Assembly: GCA_016712275.1 (NCBI GenBank)
Contig: JADJRI010000028.1
Span: forward strand, 4,973 to 68,972
Length of the DNA stretch: 64,000 nucleotides
Direction of reading: 5' to 3'
Source: Planctomycetota bacterium
Lineage (GTDB): Bacteria > Planctomycetota > Phycisphaerae > UBA1845 > UTPLA1
The notes beneath the pieces were generated by a model. The model was not told the origin of the DNA. It worked only from the letters and a program-made list of their open reading frames with translations, and searched no databases. Both the position numbers and the translations under genes were made by a program. Of this stretch, positions 1-8,216 are shown piece after piece (position 1 is the stretch's first letter; each line of letters begins with the position of its first letter).

Positions 1-165
1 AAACCGCAGGTCTGCGTCATGACGGATTCAGAGGGGAACAAAGTCGGTTCTGGGTTGTACGTCAACCCGGTGCCGACGGCACCGCGATTTCTGGAATGGC
101 TGCGCGACGCAAAGGCGCAGGCCAAGGCCGCCATCCCGCAGCCGGGCACCGGGCCTAAAAAGTAG
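1..165 (+). CDS. C-terminal fragment of an unknown protein
   Basis: An open frame enters from the left edge in frame 1 and stops at TAG 163-165, leaving about 54 residues of a gene that starts outside the window. The visible part includes the stretch PRFLEWLRDAKAQAKAAIP and ends in a Gly/Pro/Lys tail (GTGPKK). No domain is recognisable from this piece. It is convergent with the glycosyltransferase on the other strand. The coding assignment rests only on the uninterrupted frame and plausible composition. Confidence 0.4.
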   Translation, partial: KPQVCVMTDSEGNKVGSGLYVNPVPTAPRFLEWLRDAKAQAKAAIPQPGTGPKK

Positions 166-273
166 CATCAACAAATCATGTGTCGCCGTTGTTTCGCGGC
201 ATGCTCGTACGGTGTCGAGGTTCGTCTCGGCAGGCACGGGCTCTGTCAACGTGAAAGCAACGCGGTTCAAATA

Positions 274-1221
274 TCAGGCTGCCCCGGCGGGCACAAGCGG
301 TGAACCAATGCGTTTTTGTTTTCGAAGACGTCCCAGACAGGCGTTGGCCAGAAACTTCCAGGGATTGGCCATGAAGGGCCACAATACCGCAGCGCGTGCC
401 AAGTTCTTGGCAGCTTCCGACATATCACCGTTGTCGAGATGGTGCATGCCGGCCCGCTCGTAGACTCGGGCCCGCGCACGTCGAAGCAGCCTCCCCTTGG
501 GATCAAGCTGCTGGTAAAGCGGCAGGTAATCACTCACCAGGTCCAGCATGGCCCGTCGCATTTTCGCGGGATCGCTGAAGCTGGCCGGCCCGGGCTTTTG
601 GCGCACCAGGGCATGCGGCAGAATCAGACCGCGATGCCGCGCCAGGAGTTCGATCGCAATTCGCCGGTCTTCGGACAGTTTGCCTGATGCGAATCCGCCG
701 ACGGCTTCGAATGCGCTTCGCCGAATGACGATTGAAGAGCACAGTCCGGTGAAAATGTTGCGGACAAGAAGTTGCCGGCGCAATTCCTGCGGGTCCTGGC
801 AGCCGGCCCATTCGTACTTGAAGTAGGCCTGTTCGCGGGATGACCAGACGAGTGCGGCGGAAATACAAAAGTCCGCCTCGGGATTCTGATCGAAAGCCGA
901 CATTTGGATCTCGACCTTTTCGGCCTCCCACACATCATCTGCATCGAGAAACGCCAGAAACTCACTTGTTGCAAGTCTAGCCCCGGTATTCCGGGCGGCG
1001 GATGCACCGGCATTGGACTGACGGTGATACTGCACGTCGTCGTCGAATTCGCGGCATATGTGCTCGGTATCGTCGGCACTACCGTCATCCACGACGATAA
1101 TCTCGTCGATCGGATGGGTTTGCGCCAACACCGACTCGATGGCATGACGCACGGTCGTACCGGAGTTGTAGCTCGGAATGATGACCGAGATTTTGGGATT
1201 TGAGCCGACATCCAATGCCAT
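274..1221 (-). CDS. Glycosyltransferase family 2
   Basis: This 315-residue protein should transfer a sugar from a nucleotide-sugar donor to a cell-surface glycan or lipid-linked acceptor. The N-terminal GT-A fold is clear: an ISVIIPSYNSG first strand, the nucleotide-binding DDGS at residues 45-48, NAGASAARNTG, and the metal-binding DAD at 93-95 (FLDADDVWE). A mixed C-terminal half of about 150 residues probably binds acceptor. No membrane segments are obvious. Acceptor and sugar cannot be told from sequence. It lies downstream of, and in the same direction as, the cystathionine synthase gene but is separated from it by about 410 bases containing a strong hairpin, so it probably has its own promoter. 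Confidence 0.9.
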   Translation of the reverse strand: MALDVGSNPKISVIIPSYNSGTTVRHAIESVLAQTHPIDEIIVVDDGSADDTEHICREFDDDVQYHRQSNAGASAARNTGARLATSEFLAFLDADDVWEAEKVEIQMSAFDQNPEADFCISAALVWSSREQAYFKYEWAGCQDPQELRRQLLVRNIFTGLCSSIVIRRSAFEAVGGFASGKLSEDRRIAIELLARHRGLILPHALVRQKPGPASFSDPAKMRRAMLDLVSDYLPLYQQLDPKGRLLRRARARVYERAGMHHLDNGDMSEAAKNLARAAVLWPFMANPWKFLANACLGRLRKQKRIGSPLVPAGAA

Positions 1222-1634
1222 CGCACAGGCCTCCAGTTTAGAAATCGGCAGTCAGCCCGCTCGCGATTGAATTGCAAAACCGTAGCGGCCGAAAAAGACT
1301 GCGACCCGCTCTCTTGAAGATCCTTCTTCAATCGAGCGGGTCGCAATTTCAAGCTGGATGTCGATGTCGCAAATACCTCGAATGGACATCGATGGATGTT
1401 GGTTCGAAGGTCTGCAAGATACCGCATGAAGGAACGAATTCAATAAGGAACTCGGTACGTATCGCAATTCACAGGCGTTCGGTTCGACTTACGAAAAACG
1501 TGTTCCGCGCAAGATGTTGCGGCATGCAAAGTAGTGCATCGCGGCGTCTTCATAGAAAAAAATGAAAAAAAAGCGCGGCCGCCGGAAATCACAGCTGCTT
1601 GAGGGCAAACTTTGCACGCAATTCTCGCTTCGCG
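1222..1634. other. 413-base intergenic region
   Basis: The region lies between the cystathionine beta-synthase stop and the glycosyltransferase start, both on the minus strand. The only structure seen is the terminator-like hairpin at 1300-1345. The rest has no convincing open frame in either direction and no recognised RNA. A promoter for the glycosyltransferase should lie between the hairpin and 1221, but no box pair stands out. Confidence 0.5.
1294..1345 (-). terminator. Rho-independent terminator
   Basis: A long inverted repeat pairs 1300-1311 with 1334-1345 over 12 perfect base pairs. After a 2-base mismatch on each side, 1314-1320 pairs with 1325-1331 over a TCCT loop. Read on the minus strand it is followed by GTCTTTTTC, the U-tract of an intrinsic terminator. 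It lies about 290 bases past the cystathionine beta-synthase stop and before the glycosyltransferase, so it should insulate the two genes. Confidence 0.7.
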
Positions 1635-3006
1635 TCAGATCGATTCACCGGCCAGCTTGGGGCTTAAGTAGCTGATGAAATCCGACTTGGTCAACACACC
1701 CACCGGCTTGCCCTTGTCCGTCACAATGATTGCTGCCGCGCCGAGCGAAAGGGCCTTAAACCCTTTTTCAATCTCGAAGGCCTTGTCCATTTTTGGAAAC
1801 GCCGAACCCATGACCTCGCCCACCTGCTTCTGGGCAATATCGACGTGGTCGAAAACGAGCTGCATGGCCGTCACTTCCTGAATCGACCCGACGATATTCC
1901 CATCCCGGTCGGCCACAGGCACCTGCGAAATTCCCGTCTTGCGCATCAGGTCGATGGCCTTGCGGACGGTATCCCGTCGATCCACCGTGATAATCGCATC
2001 TGTCTCGCCCTTGGCGTCCAGCACGTCGCCGATGCTCATGCCGCGGCCGGGGGTTTCGAGAAAGCCGAACTGCTGCATCCACTCGTCGTTGTAGATTTTG
2101 CTGAGGTAGCCGCGTCCGGTGTCGGGCAACAGCACGACCACCAGCTTTTCCGCGGGCAGGTCCGCCGCGATCTGCAGTGCCGCAACCAGGGCAGTCCCAC
2201 ATGAGCCGCCGCAGAGAATACCTTCTTCGCGCGCCAGTCGCCGCGCCATGGTGAATGAATCCTTGTCGCTGACCGGCACCACTTGATCGACGATTTTGAG
2301 ATTCACGGTGCGCGGCACGAAATCTTCGCCGATGCCCTCGACCTTGTACGATTTCGGCATCGCCCCCTGCGTATAAATCGAGCCTTCCGGATCGGCGCCC
2401 GATGATCTTTATGTTCGGATTCTTCTCTTTCAGATACCGCGCCGTTCCGCTGATCGTGCCGCCCGTGCCGATGCCGGCGACGAAATAGTCGATCTTGCCA
2501 TCCGTCTGCTCCCAAATCTCGGGGCCGGTCGAGTAGAAGTGGGCATCCGGATTGTTGGGGTTCTCAAACTGGTTCGGCTGAAACGCGCCGGGAATCTCGG
2601 CCGTCAGCCGGTTCGCGACGTTGTAGTAACTCTCCGGGTTGTTTGCGCCGACTGTCGGCACCGTCACCGTTTCCGCGCCGTACGCGCGAAGCAACTGGAA
2701 CTTTTCCACAGCCATTTTGTCTGGCATGACCAGAATGCAGCGATAGCCCTTCACCGCCGCCGCCATCGCCAAGCCGGTGCCGGTGTTGCCGCTGGTTGGC
2801 TCGATGATCGTGCCGCCGGGCTTTAGCTTTCCGGTTTTCTCCGCCTCCTCGATCATGCGCATGGCCGGGCGATCCTTCACCGATCCGCCGGGGTTGAAGT
2901 ATTCGACTTTGGCGGCGATGGTGCATTGGATGCCGGTGGTTACGCGATTGAGTTTGATAAGGGGAGTCTTCCCGACGCATTCGAGAATGCTGCTTGCGAT
3001 ATCCAT
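1635..3006 (-). CDS. cbs: Cystathionine beta-synthase with C-terminal CBS pair (frameshifted)
   Basis: A PLP-dependent fold-type II enzyme expected to condense serine (or O-acetylserine) with homocysteine in transsulfuration. The N-terminal part shows the PLP lysine in GGSVKDR (K44), the TSGNTGTGLA phosphate/substrate loop and the GIGTGGT glycine loop. The C-terminal part carries a tandem CBS regulatory pair (near GMSIGDVL and GVLTKSDF), giving about 457 residues, normal for this architecture. The start is ATG at 3004-3006, giving MDIASSIL; an upstream in-frame ATG would add 22 unlikely residues. The frame breaks near 2398: removing one G from a GGG run (minus strand) restores IIGADPEGSIYTQGAMPK. 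A sequencing indel is likelier than a pseudogene because both halves are fully conserved. Confidence 0.88.
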
Positions 3007-3315
3007 GTGGAACGGCCTTGAGATGACTGGGATTTGCCACGTCTGATCGCCGCGTGATGGTGGCTGTGGCACCGGCGTCCCGCCGGTGTGAGGCCTGAAC
3101 GTCCGCCGCGATCCAGCTCGAAATCCTTCTCGCGAAGGGCGTTTTTTCGGCTGAAGATGGGAATGAAACTAGCGTCGGGGTGTAGAAAAGTCAAAACCGG
3201 GAAAAGTTGGTATTCGGCCGTCGATTTATGTGTGAGTTCGGCTTGTATTTACTCGCTGGGGGCACGACGGGATAATGGAATCACTGTAGAAACGTAGAAG
3301 AAGGAGGGGCACGAA
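3007..3315. other. 309-base divergent intergenic region
   Basis: The region separates the minus-strand cystathionine beta-synthase from the plus-strand small gene at 3316 and must carry promoters for both. One candidate plus-strand promoter is listed separately. No convincing open frame or structured RNA was seen. Confidence 0.5.
3248..3276 (+). promoter_or_regulatory. Candidate sigma-70-like promoter
   Basis: TTTACT at 3248-3253 and GATAAT at 3271-3276 are separated by 17 bases. They lie about 40 bases before the start of the small gene at 3316, which is preceded by GAAGGAGG. The -10 box matches five of six consensus positions; the -35 box is weaker. This is pattern matching only. Confidence 0.3.
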
Positions 3316-3582
3316 ATGACGCCACTTACCGCCAAGACAGCACTGGATCGGTCCTATTTGGAAACGCGGTGCAAGCTGATTGAGATCGCGGCGAATCTGG
3401 ATCGCATCGAGCGTGGGGCGGAAGCCGGAGCGGCGGTGAGCGATCCGCGATTGAAGCTGATACGCGAGGGCTTGGCTTTACTGAATCGAACGGACATCAG
3501 CACGGCGGATCGGGCGGAGCGGGTGCAGAAGCTGTTCTCTCAGGAATATGAACAAACGTGGTCCGCGCCCAATGCGAAGTAA
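3316..3582 (+). CDS. Small conserved-looking protein, unknown
   Basis: An 88-residue soluble protein rich in Leu, Arg, Glu and Ala, probably all helical (for example LETRCKLIEIAANLDRIER). The ATG at 3316 has a very good ribosome binding site (GAAGGAGG, about 8 bases upstream), which strongly supports translation. It lies 66 bases before the TatD-type hydrolase on the same strand, so the two are probably co-transcribed. No family was recognised. It is far shorter than EboA, which would be the expected neighbour in an EBO cluster, so that name is not given. Confidence 0.6.
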   Translation: MTPLTAKTALDRSYLETRCKLIEIAANLDRIERGAEAGAAVSDPRLKLIREGLALLNRTDISTADRAERVQKLFSQEYEQTWSAPNAK

Positions 3583-3648
3583 ATGCCCTTCGATTCAGAG
3601 ACCAATGGGAGGCCTGTAACACAGGACCCGCGACTCGAAACGAATAAA

Positions 3649-4461
3649 ATGAATTACATCGACCCCATATCCACATGATTTCACGACTCACCGACGACTA
3701 CGAGCGGCTGGCGCATGCCGGGTGCGTGGCGGTGAGCGAGCCGGCCTTCTGGGCGGGCTTTGACCGCGGCAGCGCACTGTCCTTTCGCGATTACTTTCGG
3801 CAACTCACGGAAGTCGAGCCGAAGCGGGCCGCGCAGTATGGCATTCAGCATTTCTGCTGGCTTTGCATTAATGCGAAGGAAGCCGAGAATGTCGCGCTGT
3901 CGCGCGAAGTGATTGCGATGATTCCGGAGTTTCTCGACAAGCCCAACGTTCTCGGCATCGGCGAGATTGGACTTAATAAGAATACGAAGAACGAGGCGAC
4001 GATTTTCTGCGAGCATCTTGAGCTGGCCGCATCTCGCGACGAACTGATTCTTATTCATACGCCGCATCTTGATGACAAGTACAAGGGCACGCGCATGATA
4101 CTCGACATGCTTCGGAACGAATCGCGGATCAAGCCGGAGCGCGTGCTGGTGGACCATGCCGAGGAGCACACCATCAAGCACATTCTCGATGCCGGGTACT
4201 GGTGCGGGATGACGCTGTATCCGATTACGAAGTGTACGCCGCAGCGCAGCGGCGGACATGATCGAGCGGCATGGCACGCAGCGCATCTGCGTGAATTCGG
4301 CGGGGGACTGGGGGCCGTCGAACCCGATGGCGGTGCCGGCGCTGATGCTTGAGATGCGACTGCGCGGGCATAGCGAAACCGACATTGGCCGTGTCGTTTT
4401 CGATAATCCAATGCAGTTTTTCGGTCAATGCAAACGATTTTCTTGGAAGCCACGAAGTTGA
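3649..4461 (+). CDS. TatD-family metal-dependent hydrolase, EboB-like (two frameshifts)
   Basis: A TIM-barrel amidohydrolase-superfamily protein of about 270 residues. Metal-site motifs follow the TatD pattern: HxH at the N-terminus (DPHIH), GEIGLNK, IHTPH and VDHAEEH. The last Asp region reads NSAGDWGPSNP, which resembles the EboB variant rather than classical TatD DNases (inference). The start is ATG 3649, giving MNYIDPHIHM, but the frame is lost at the C run 3663-3666, where one C appears missing; without that repair a caller would start at 3675 and lose the HxH ligands. A second break near 4247 needs one extra base removed to join PQR to AADMIERHGTQ. Both halves are conserved, so assembly indels are likely. 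Confidence 0.75.
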
Positions 4462-4496
4462 CTTCAATATGAGTGCGTCGGAGCCGGAGCGCGATC

Positions 4497-5356
4497 ATGC
4501 ATGAGATTCTTCTGATTCTGATGGCTCTTCCCGTCGTGATTGTCGCGATTCAGTTCATACTTGGTCCAAACATTGTCAGGCGGTGCTTGTACTTTCACAT
4601 GCGCCCCGGTGTGAGGCTGCTTCAGCCGAATGTTTCAAAGCTCCCGCCGCGCATTCATGCTTTTTTCGCGTTTGTGTGGGAGCAGATGAGTAGCTTGGAT
4701 TTGAACCGGCCGCTTATTTCAAAATCCTGCAGCAGACTCCTGACTTCGACGCAGTTGTCTTTCTGCTAAGAAATGTCGTCGCGGGTGATCGTGCCGCAGC
4801 ACTGTGCATCCTCAAGAATGGGCCGTCCTACGAAACGCCTGCCGCTATGACGGTTGAATTCAGCACCATTTGCGAGAACGGCAAACTAGTCGACACGACG
4901 GACATGGCCGATATTTCACCGTTGAGGAAGTCAGTCAGAAAAAGCACTTGGAAGATTCCGCAAATCAAAAGCATCAGCACGCTCTACCAAGCCCATAGGG
5001 AGCATCTAAGGGTTATAGGTTCATGCGGGATTCTGACGAGCGTCACGCCTCAGGAGGCGATTGATGAGTGCATGACTGAATCCCATCGCGAGTTCGAGGA
5101 ACAGGTCCAACTCGGTGGCATGGTCACAGACAGGTCAAATCTTCGATATTATCTTTCGTGGCCGCAAGCCGTCTGGGGCACGTGGAAGTTGGTGTGGCCG
5201 GTGAGGCAAGTGCTTCGGGCGCGCATTTTCGCCGAGAGTCGTAAACGGCTTCGCAAATTTGGCCTCGTTCACAATCGTCAGCGTGCGGACTATATCGCGG
5301 TATTCGATTCGCTCAGGAGTTCCGCCGACATTCCGCCACTTCCGGAAGTCGAATAA
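4497..5356 (+). CDS. Unknown protein with N-terminal membrane helix (frameshifted)
   Basis: Two fragments in different frames (to 4769, and to 5356) appear to be one protein of about 286 residues. The N-terminus has a clear hydrophobic helix (ILLILMALPVVIVAIQFIL) followed by basic residues, which suggests an inner-membrane anchor. Losing one base near 4695 explains the break: the second frame is open back to that point and reads LGFEPAAYFKILQQTPDFD before the apparent downstream start. The C-terminal part is rich in charged residues, with a WPQAVWGTWKLVWPVRQVLRA stretch. No family was recognised. The TAA at 5354 is followed at once by an in-frame zinc-ribbon-coding stretch (see 5357-5533), so the true end may be 5533. 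Confidence 0.5.
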
Positions 5357-5533
5357 TTGGTTCCCATTCAGCCGTCGACCGAAGACCAGGATGAAACAGC
5401 CAGAACCATAACCTGTCCCCATTGCGGCGGTGATCTCGTTATCACGTCAGCCAACGGCGTCTCAGTCCTCTGCTCGCTTTGCCACAAGATTCTTATTTTC
5501 CAGCTAATCGAATGTAATCACAAATTCAATTGA
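5357..5533 (+). CDS. Possible zinc-ribbon mini-protein or extension of the preceding gene
   Basis: Directly after the TAA at 5354-5356, and in the same frame, there are 58 codons ending at TGA 5531-5533. They encode two CxxC knuckles spaced like a zinc ribbon: CPHCGGD, then 13 residues later CSLCHK. The only possible start is TTG 5357, with no Shine-Dalgarno sequence. The stretch may therefore be the C-terminal domain of the preceding protein, with the TAA a substitution error or a true stop. It overlaps the last bases of the opposing phosphodiesterase gene. Confidence 0.35.
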   Translation: MVPIQPSTEDQDETARTITCPHCGGDLVITSANGVSVLCSLCHKILIFQLIECNHKFN

Positions 5534-6833
5534 ATGCACGATCAATGATAAAGTAAATCTCAACGTCGCTCACGGGTGAGATGGAACTGAGCAGCTCTGA
5601 TGATGACGCGATGATGGCACCGAATTGATCGGGCGATTCGGCGGGGGCGCCGTGGCTGCCTTTAATGAGGGTGGCGTCGAGCGGCGTTTTTTTTGTTTGC
5701 ATGTTGATGAACATCTCGACCGGGTCGTAGCCGGGTTTGGCGTGGATGTCGACCGTGCGGGCGAAGGCGGGGGCGAAGTCGTCGTCGAACCACCAGTAAT
5801 AGGGGAACCACGCGTCCGGTTCGGCGATGATCACCACTTCGCCAGCGCAAGGGTGATTCAACGTGCCGCGTTCGTCGCCGACTAAAACCTGCGCCACGCC
5901 TTCCAGTCCTTCGAAGATGCCTGAGACCGCATCGATGTCGGTGCGATCCTTTATATAGATATTGGCGAATTGGTGGTCGACGACGGCGAAGGCGAGGCTG
6001 TCGGCGGTGATCAGATGCTCACCATCCGGCCTTGATTCGACTCTCAACATGCCCGCATCGCGCAGCATGCGGTTCGGATAAACGACGCGCGATACATCGG
6101 TGATCGCGTACTCGCCGACAAAAAGAAACACAGCGTCCGACATGCCCAGCGCGGCGACGCCGTCGACGAGACGGCCGACCTGCACGTCGGCCTCGCGGCA
6201 TGCGGCGACCGCCTGATCGCTGTTGGGGCCGAACTTTTGAGCGGCGTAATCGAGGTGGGGAAAGTAGATGTGGTTGAATCGGGGCCGCTCGCGCTGGAGC
6301 AGCCAGAGCGCGGCGTTGATGGTCCACTCGGTGGATTTGATGCTGGTCATCGGCCCCCAGTAATTCATGAGCGGGAAGTGGCCGAGGTCGCGGAGCAGTT
6401 TTTCATAGAGGCCGTCGGGCTTGGAGTAACACCAGAGTTCGGTGCGGCCGTCGTCGTGGTGCTTGGGTTCGGGGGTGACGATGAATGTGGCGGCGGCGTC
6501 TTTGATATTCTGAGTATGCCATGCGGCCGATGTGATTCCGTGCGCGGTTAGCGCGTTCCAGATTTGATCGCCTTCGATCAGGCCGTTGCGGCCGACCCAC
6601 AGTTCGACGGCGTCGCGATCGCGATGGTAGAAGCCGTTGCCGATGATGCCGTGTTCATGTGGCGATCGGCCGGTGAGCATCGAGGCCTGCACCGGTGAGG
6701 TGACGCATGGAAACGAAGGACGGAATTCGCGGCTAGCGCCTTTATCTGCGATAGATCGCAGGCGGGGCATGTGTTCGAGATCGCGGGTGCGAAGGCCCGG
6801 CATGGAAACGAGTATGAGTGTGTTTGCGGACAT
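5526..6833 (-). CDS. Alkaline phosphatase/type I phosphodiesterase superfamily protein, EboF-like
   Basis: A 435-residue protein of the nucleotide pyrophosphatase/phosphodiesterase family. The nucleophile motif is intact: FPCVTSPVQASMLTG with Thr45, followed by RSPHEHGIIGNGF. Several metal ligands are not. The first Asp (normally DG near the N-terminus) is replaced in SMPGL, the DxxGHxxG motif reads DYAAQKFG (His to Gln), and the usual DHGM reads EYAI; the late His is kept in GSHGAPAES. Catalysis by the usual two-zinc mechanism is therefore doubtful. It lies 72 bases or more after the TIM-barrel gene on the same strand, probably one operon. With the TatD-type hydrolase this resembles eboE-eboF-eboB. 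Confidence 0.75.
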   Translation of the reverse strand: MSANTLILVSMPGLRTRDLEHMPRLRSIADKGASREFRPSFPCVTSPVQASMLTGRSPHEHGIIGNGFYHRDRDAVELWVGRNGLIEGDQIWNALTAHGITSAAWHTQNIKDAAATFIVTPEPKHHDDGRTELWCYSKPDGLYEKLLRDLGHFPLMNYWGPMTSIKSTEWTINAALWLLQRERPRFNHIYFPHLDYAAQKFGPNSDQAVAACREADVQVGRLVDGVAALGMSDAVFLFVGEYAITDVSRVVYPNRMLRDAGMLRVESRPDGEHLITADSLAFAVVDHQFANIYIKDRTDIDAVSGIFEGLEGVAQVLVGDERGTLNHPCAGEVVIIAEPDAWFPYYWWFDDDFAPAFARTVDIHAKPGYDPVEMFINMQTKKTPLDATLIKGSHGAPAESPDQFGAIIASSSELLSSISPVSDVEIYFIIDRAFN

Positions 6834-6904
6834 ATTTTCTTTCTTATTGGCTTTCGCGTTGGGTTGCGGATTTCCACAAGAACTGCACTCGCCGCGGCCA
6901 GCGC

Positions 6905-7741
6905 TTAACGATTCAGTTTTGACAGGAATTCAAATGCCTGACGTGCCGTTTCGACGGCATCATGGCTGTGTCGGCTGAGCTCCACATTCAGCGTGCCCGT
7001 ATATTTCACGTCGCGCAGGGCCGCAAAAATAGGCTCAAAGAGCATCTCGCCTTCTCCAAAAGGCAGGTGGTCATGCCGTCCGATTTTCATGTCCTCAATA
7101 TGCACGTTTAAAAGCTGCCGCCCGAATTCACGAATACGATTTGCAGGCAGGCCATCGTTCAGGCAATGCAAGTGTCCCACATCCAGCGTGAGGCCGAATC
7201 GAGGGTGGTTCAGTTCGTCCGACAGTTTTGCGAATTGGTCCATACGCTCGACGAACATGCCGGGTTCAGGCTCGAATGCGAGAAACACGTCGTGTTGCAC
7301 AGCCCGGGCGAGAAGTGCATCGCAGCCATCCACCAGCAGATTCCAAGCGTCCTCTTCAGATAACAGCGGATCGGCGGTGCCAGACCAGAAACTGACGGCC
7401 TCGGCATCCAATTGCCCCGCGATCTCAATCGCGCGATTGAGAAAATCGATGCGCCGCGCCCGATTCTCGTCATTGGCCGTCAAGAGCGCGGGCCAGTGTT
7501 TGCGAAAAGGGTCGAGTATGAACCGCGATCCGGTTTCGACCACGCAGCACATGTTTCGCGACTGCAAGAGCTGCCGAATCGCCTGCGTCTGGTGATAAAT
7601 ATCCGGGGCGAACGGGTTCAGAGTGTAATGGTCCAGCGTGATGGCGACCGATTCAAATCCAATCTCGGCCAGAACGTTGATCGCGTCCTCCAGCCGATGG
7701 TGTGCAAAACCGTTTGTGTTGTAACCGAGTTCAAATGGCAT
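6905..7741 (-). CDS. Sugar phosphate isomerase/epimerase-like TIM barrel, EboE-like
   Basis: A xylose-isomerase-like TIM barrel of about 278 residues. The acid/His metal set is visible in order: Glu in LAFEPEPGMF, Asp and His in LTLDVGHLH, His and Glu in NVHIEDMKIG, and Glu in LNVELSRHSH; HLPFGEGEM resembles the substrate loop of hydroxypyruvate isomerases and sugar epimerases. The start at 7741 gives MPFELGYNTNGF, typical of the family; ATG 7750 and GTG 7777 are also in frame and no ribosome site decides. The next gene in the same direction is the phosphodiesterase-like gene. Substrate unknown. The EBO link is an inference from neighbours. Confidence 0.8.
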   Translation of the reverse strand: MPFELGYNTNGFAHHRLEDAINVLAEIGFESVAITLDHYTLNPFAPDIYHQTQAIRQLLQSRNMCCVVETGSRFILDPFRKHWPALLTANDENRARRIDFLNRAIEIAGQLDAEAVSFWSGTADPLLSEEDAWNLLVDGCDALLARAVQHDVFLAFEPEPGMFVERMDQFAKLSDELNHPRFGLTLDVGHLHCLNDGLPANRIREFGRQLLNVHIEDMKIGRHDHLPFGEGEMLFEPIFAALRDVKYTGTLNVELSRHSHDAVETARQAFEFLSKLNR

Positions 7742-7961
7742 GCGCCACATAGTAATAGGCGGCCGTGAAAATGCCACAATATCGAATTATCCGGGTGTTG
7801 GGTTCGTTGGATTGGTGAGTCAGACGTGGGCGTATGGAGAAACGCAAGGCAAAACCCGGGAAAACAACGGTTGCCCGATTCGAGTTTGTTTCAGCACGGC
7901 GCAAGACAAACGCTGCCAACCGCCGGGAAATATGCCAAGGCCGGAAGTTTCGAAATTGTTC

Positions 7962-8183
7962 TTATTTTTTCTTCCCGGCCTTTGAAATGCAACACTGCTT
8001 GTACTTCTTCCCGCTGCCGCAGGGGCATGGATCGTTACGGCCAACGTCTGCTCCCTGCTTTCGAATCGGCTCCACGGGTGGCGGCAATGGCTCTTCGTCT
8101 TCGCCGGGCAGTGCTCTCTTGGCGCGATCTTCCGCTTCTTTCTTGCGGTCAAAATGTCGTTCGAATTGGTCGCCTTTTCCCAT
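7962..8183 (-). CDS. SEC-C motif protein
   Basis: A 73-residue protein ending in the SEC-C zinc-binding motif CPCGSGKKYKQCC, preceded by GRNDP exactly as in the C-terminus of SecA. The N-terminal half is highly charged (KKEAEDRAKRAL) and the middle is proline-rich. Free-standing SEC-C proteins may bind SecB or ribosomes, but the role of such small ones is unknown. It sits 33 bases downstream of the AIM24 gene on the same strand and may be co-transcribed with it. Confidence 0.8.
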   Translation of the reverse strand: MGKGDQFERHFDRKKEAEDRAKRALPGEDEEPLPPPVEPIRKQGADVGRNDPCPCGSGKKYKQCCISKAGKKK

Positions 8184-8216
8184 TTGTTTTTCCCTTATCG
8201 CCGAGTGCGCGGCAGG

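Noticed and set aside
3316..3582. Calling the 88-residue protein EboA
   Set aside because: EboA is more than twice this length and no motif supports it.
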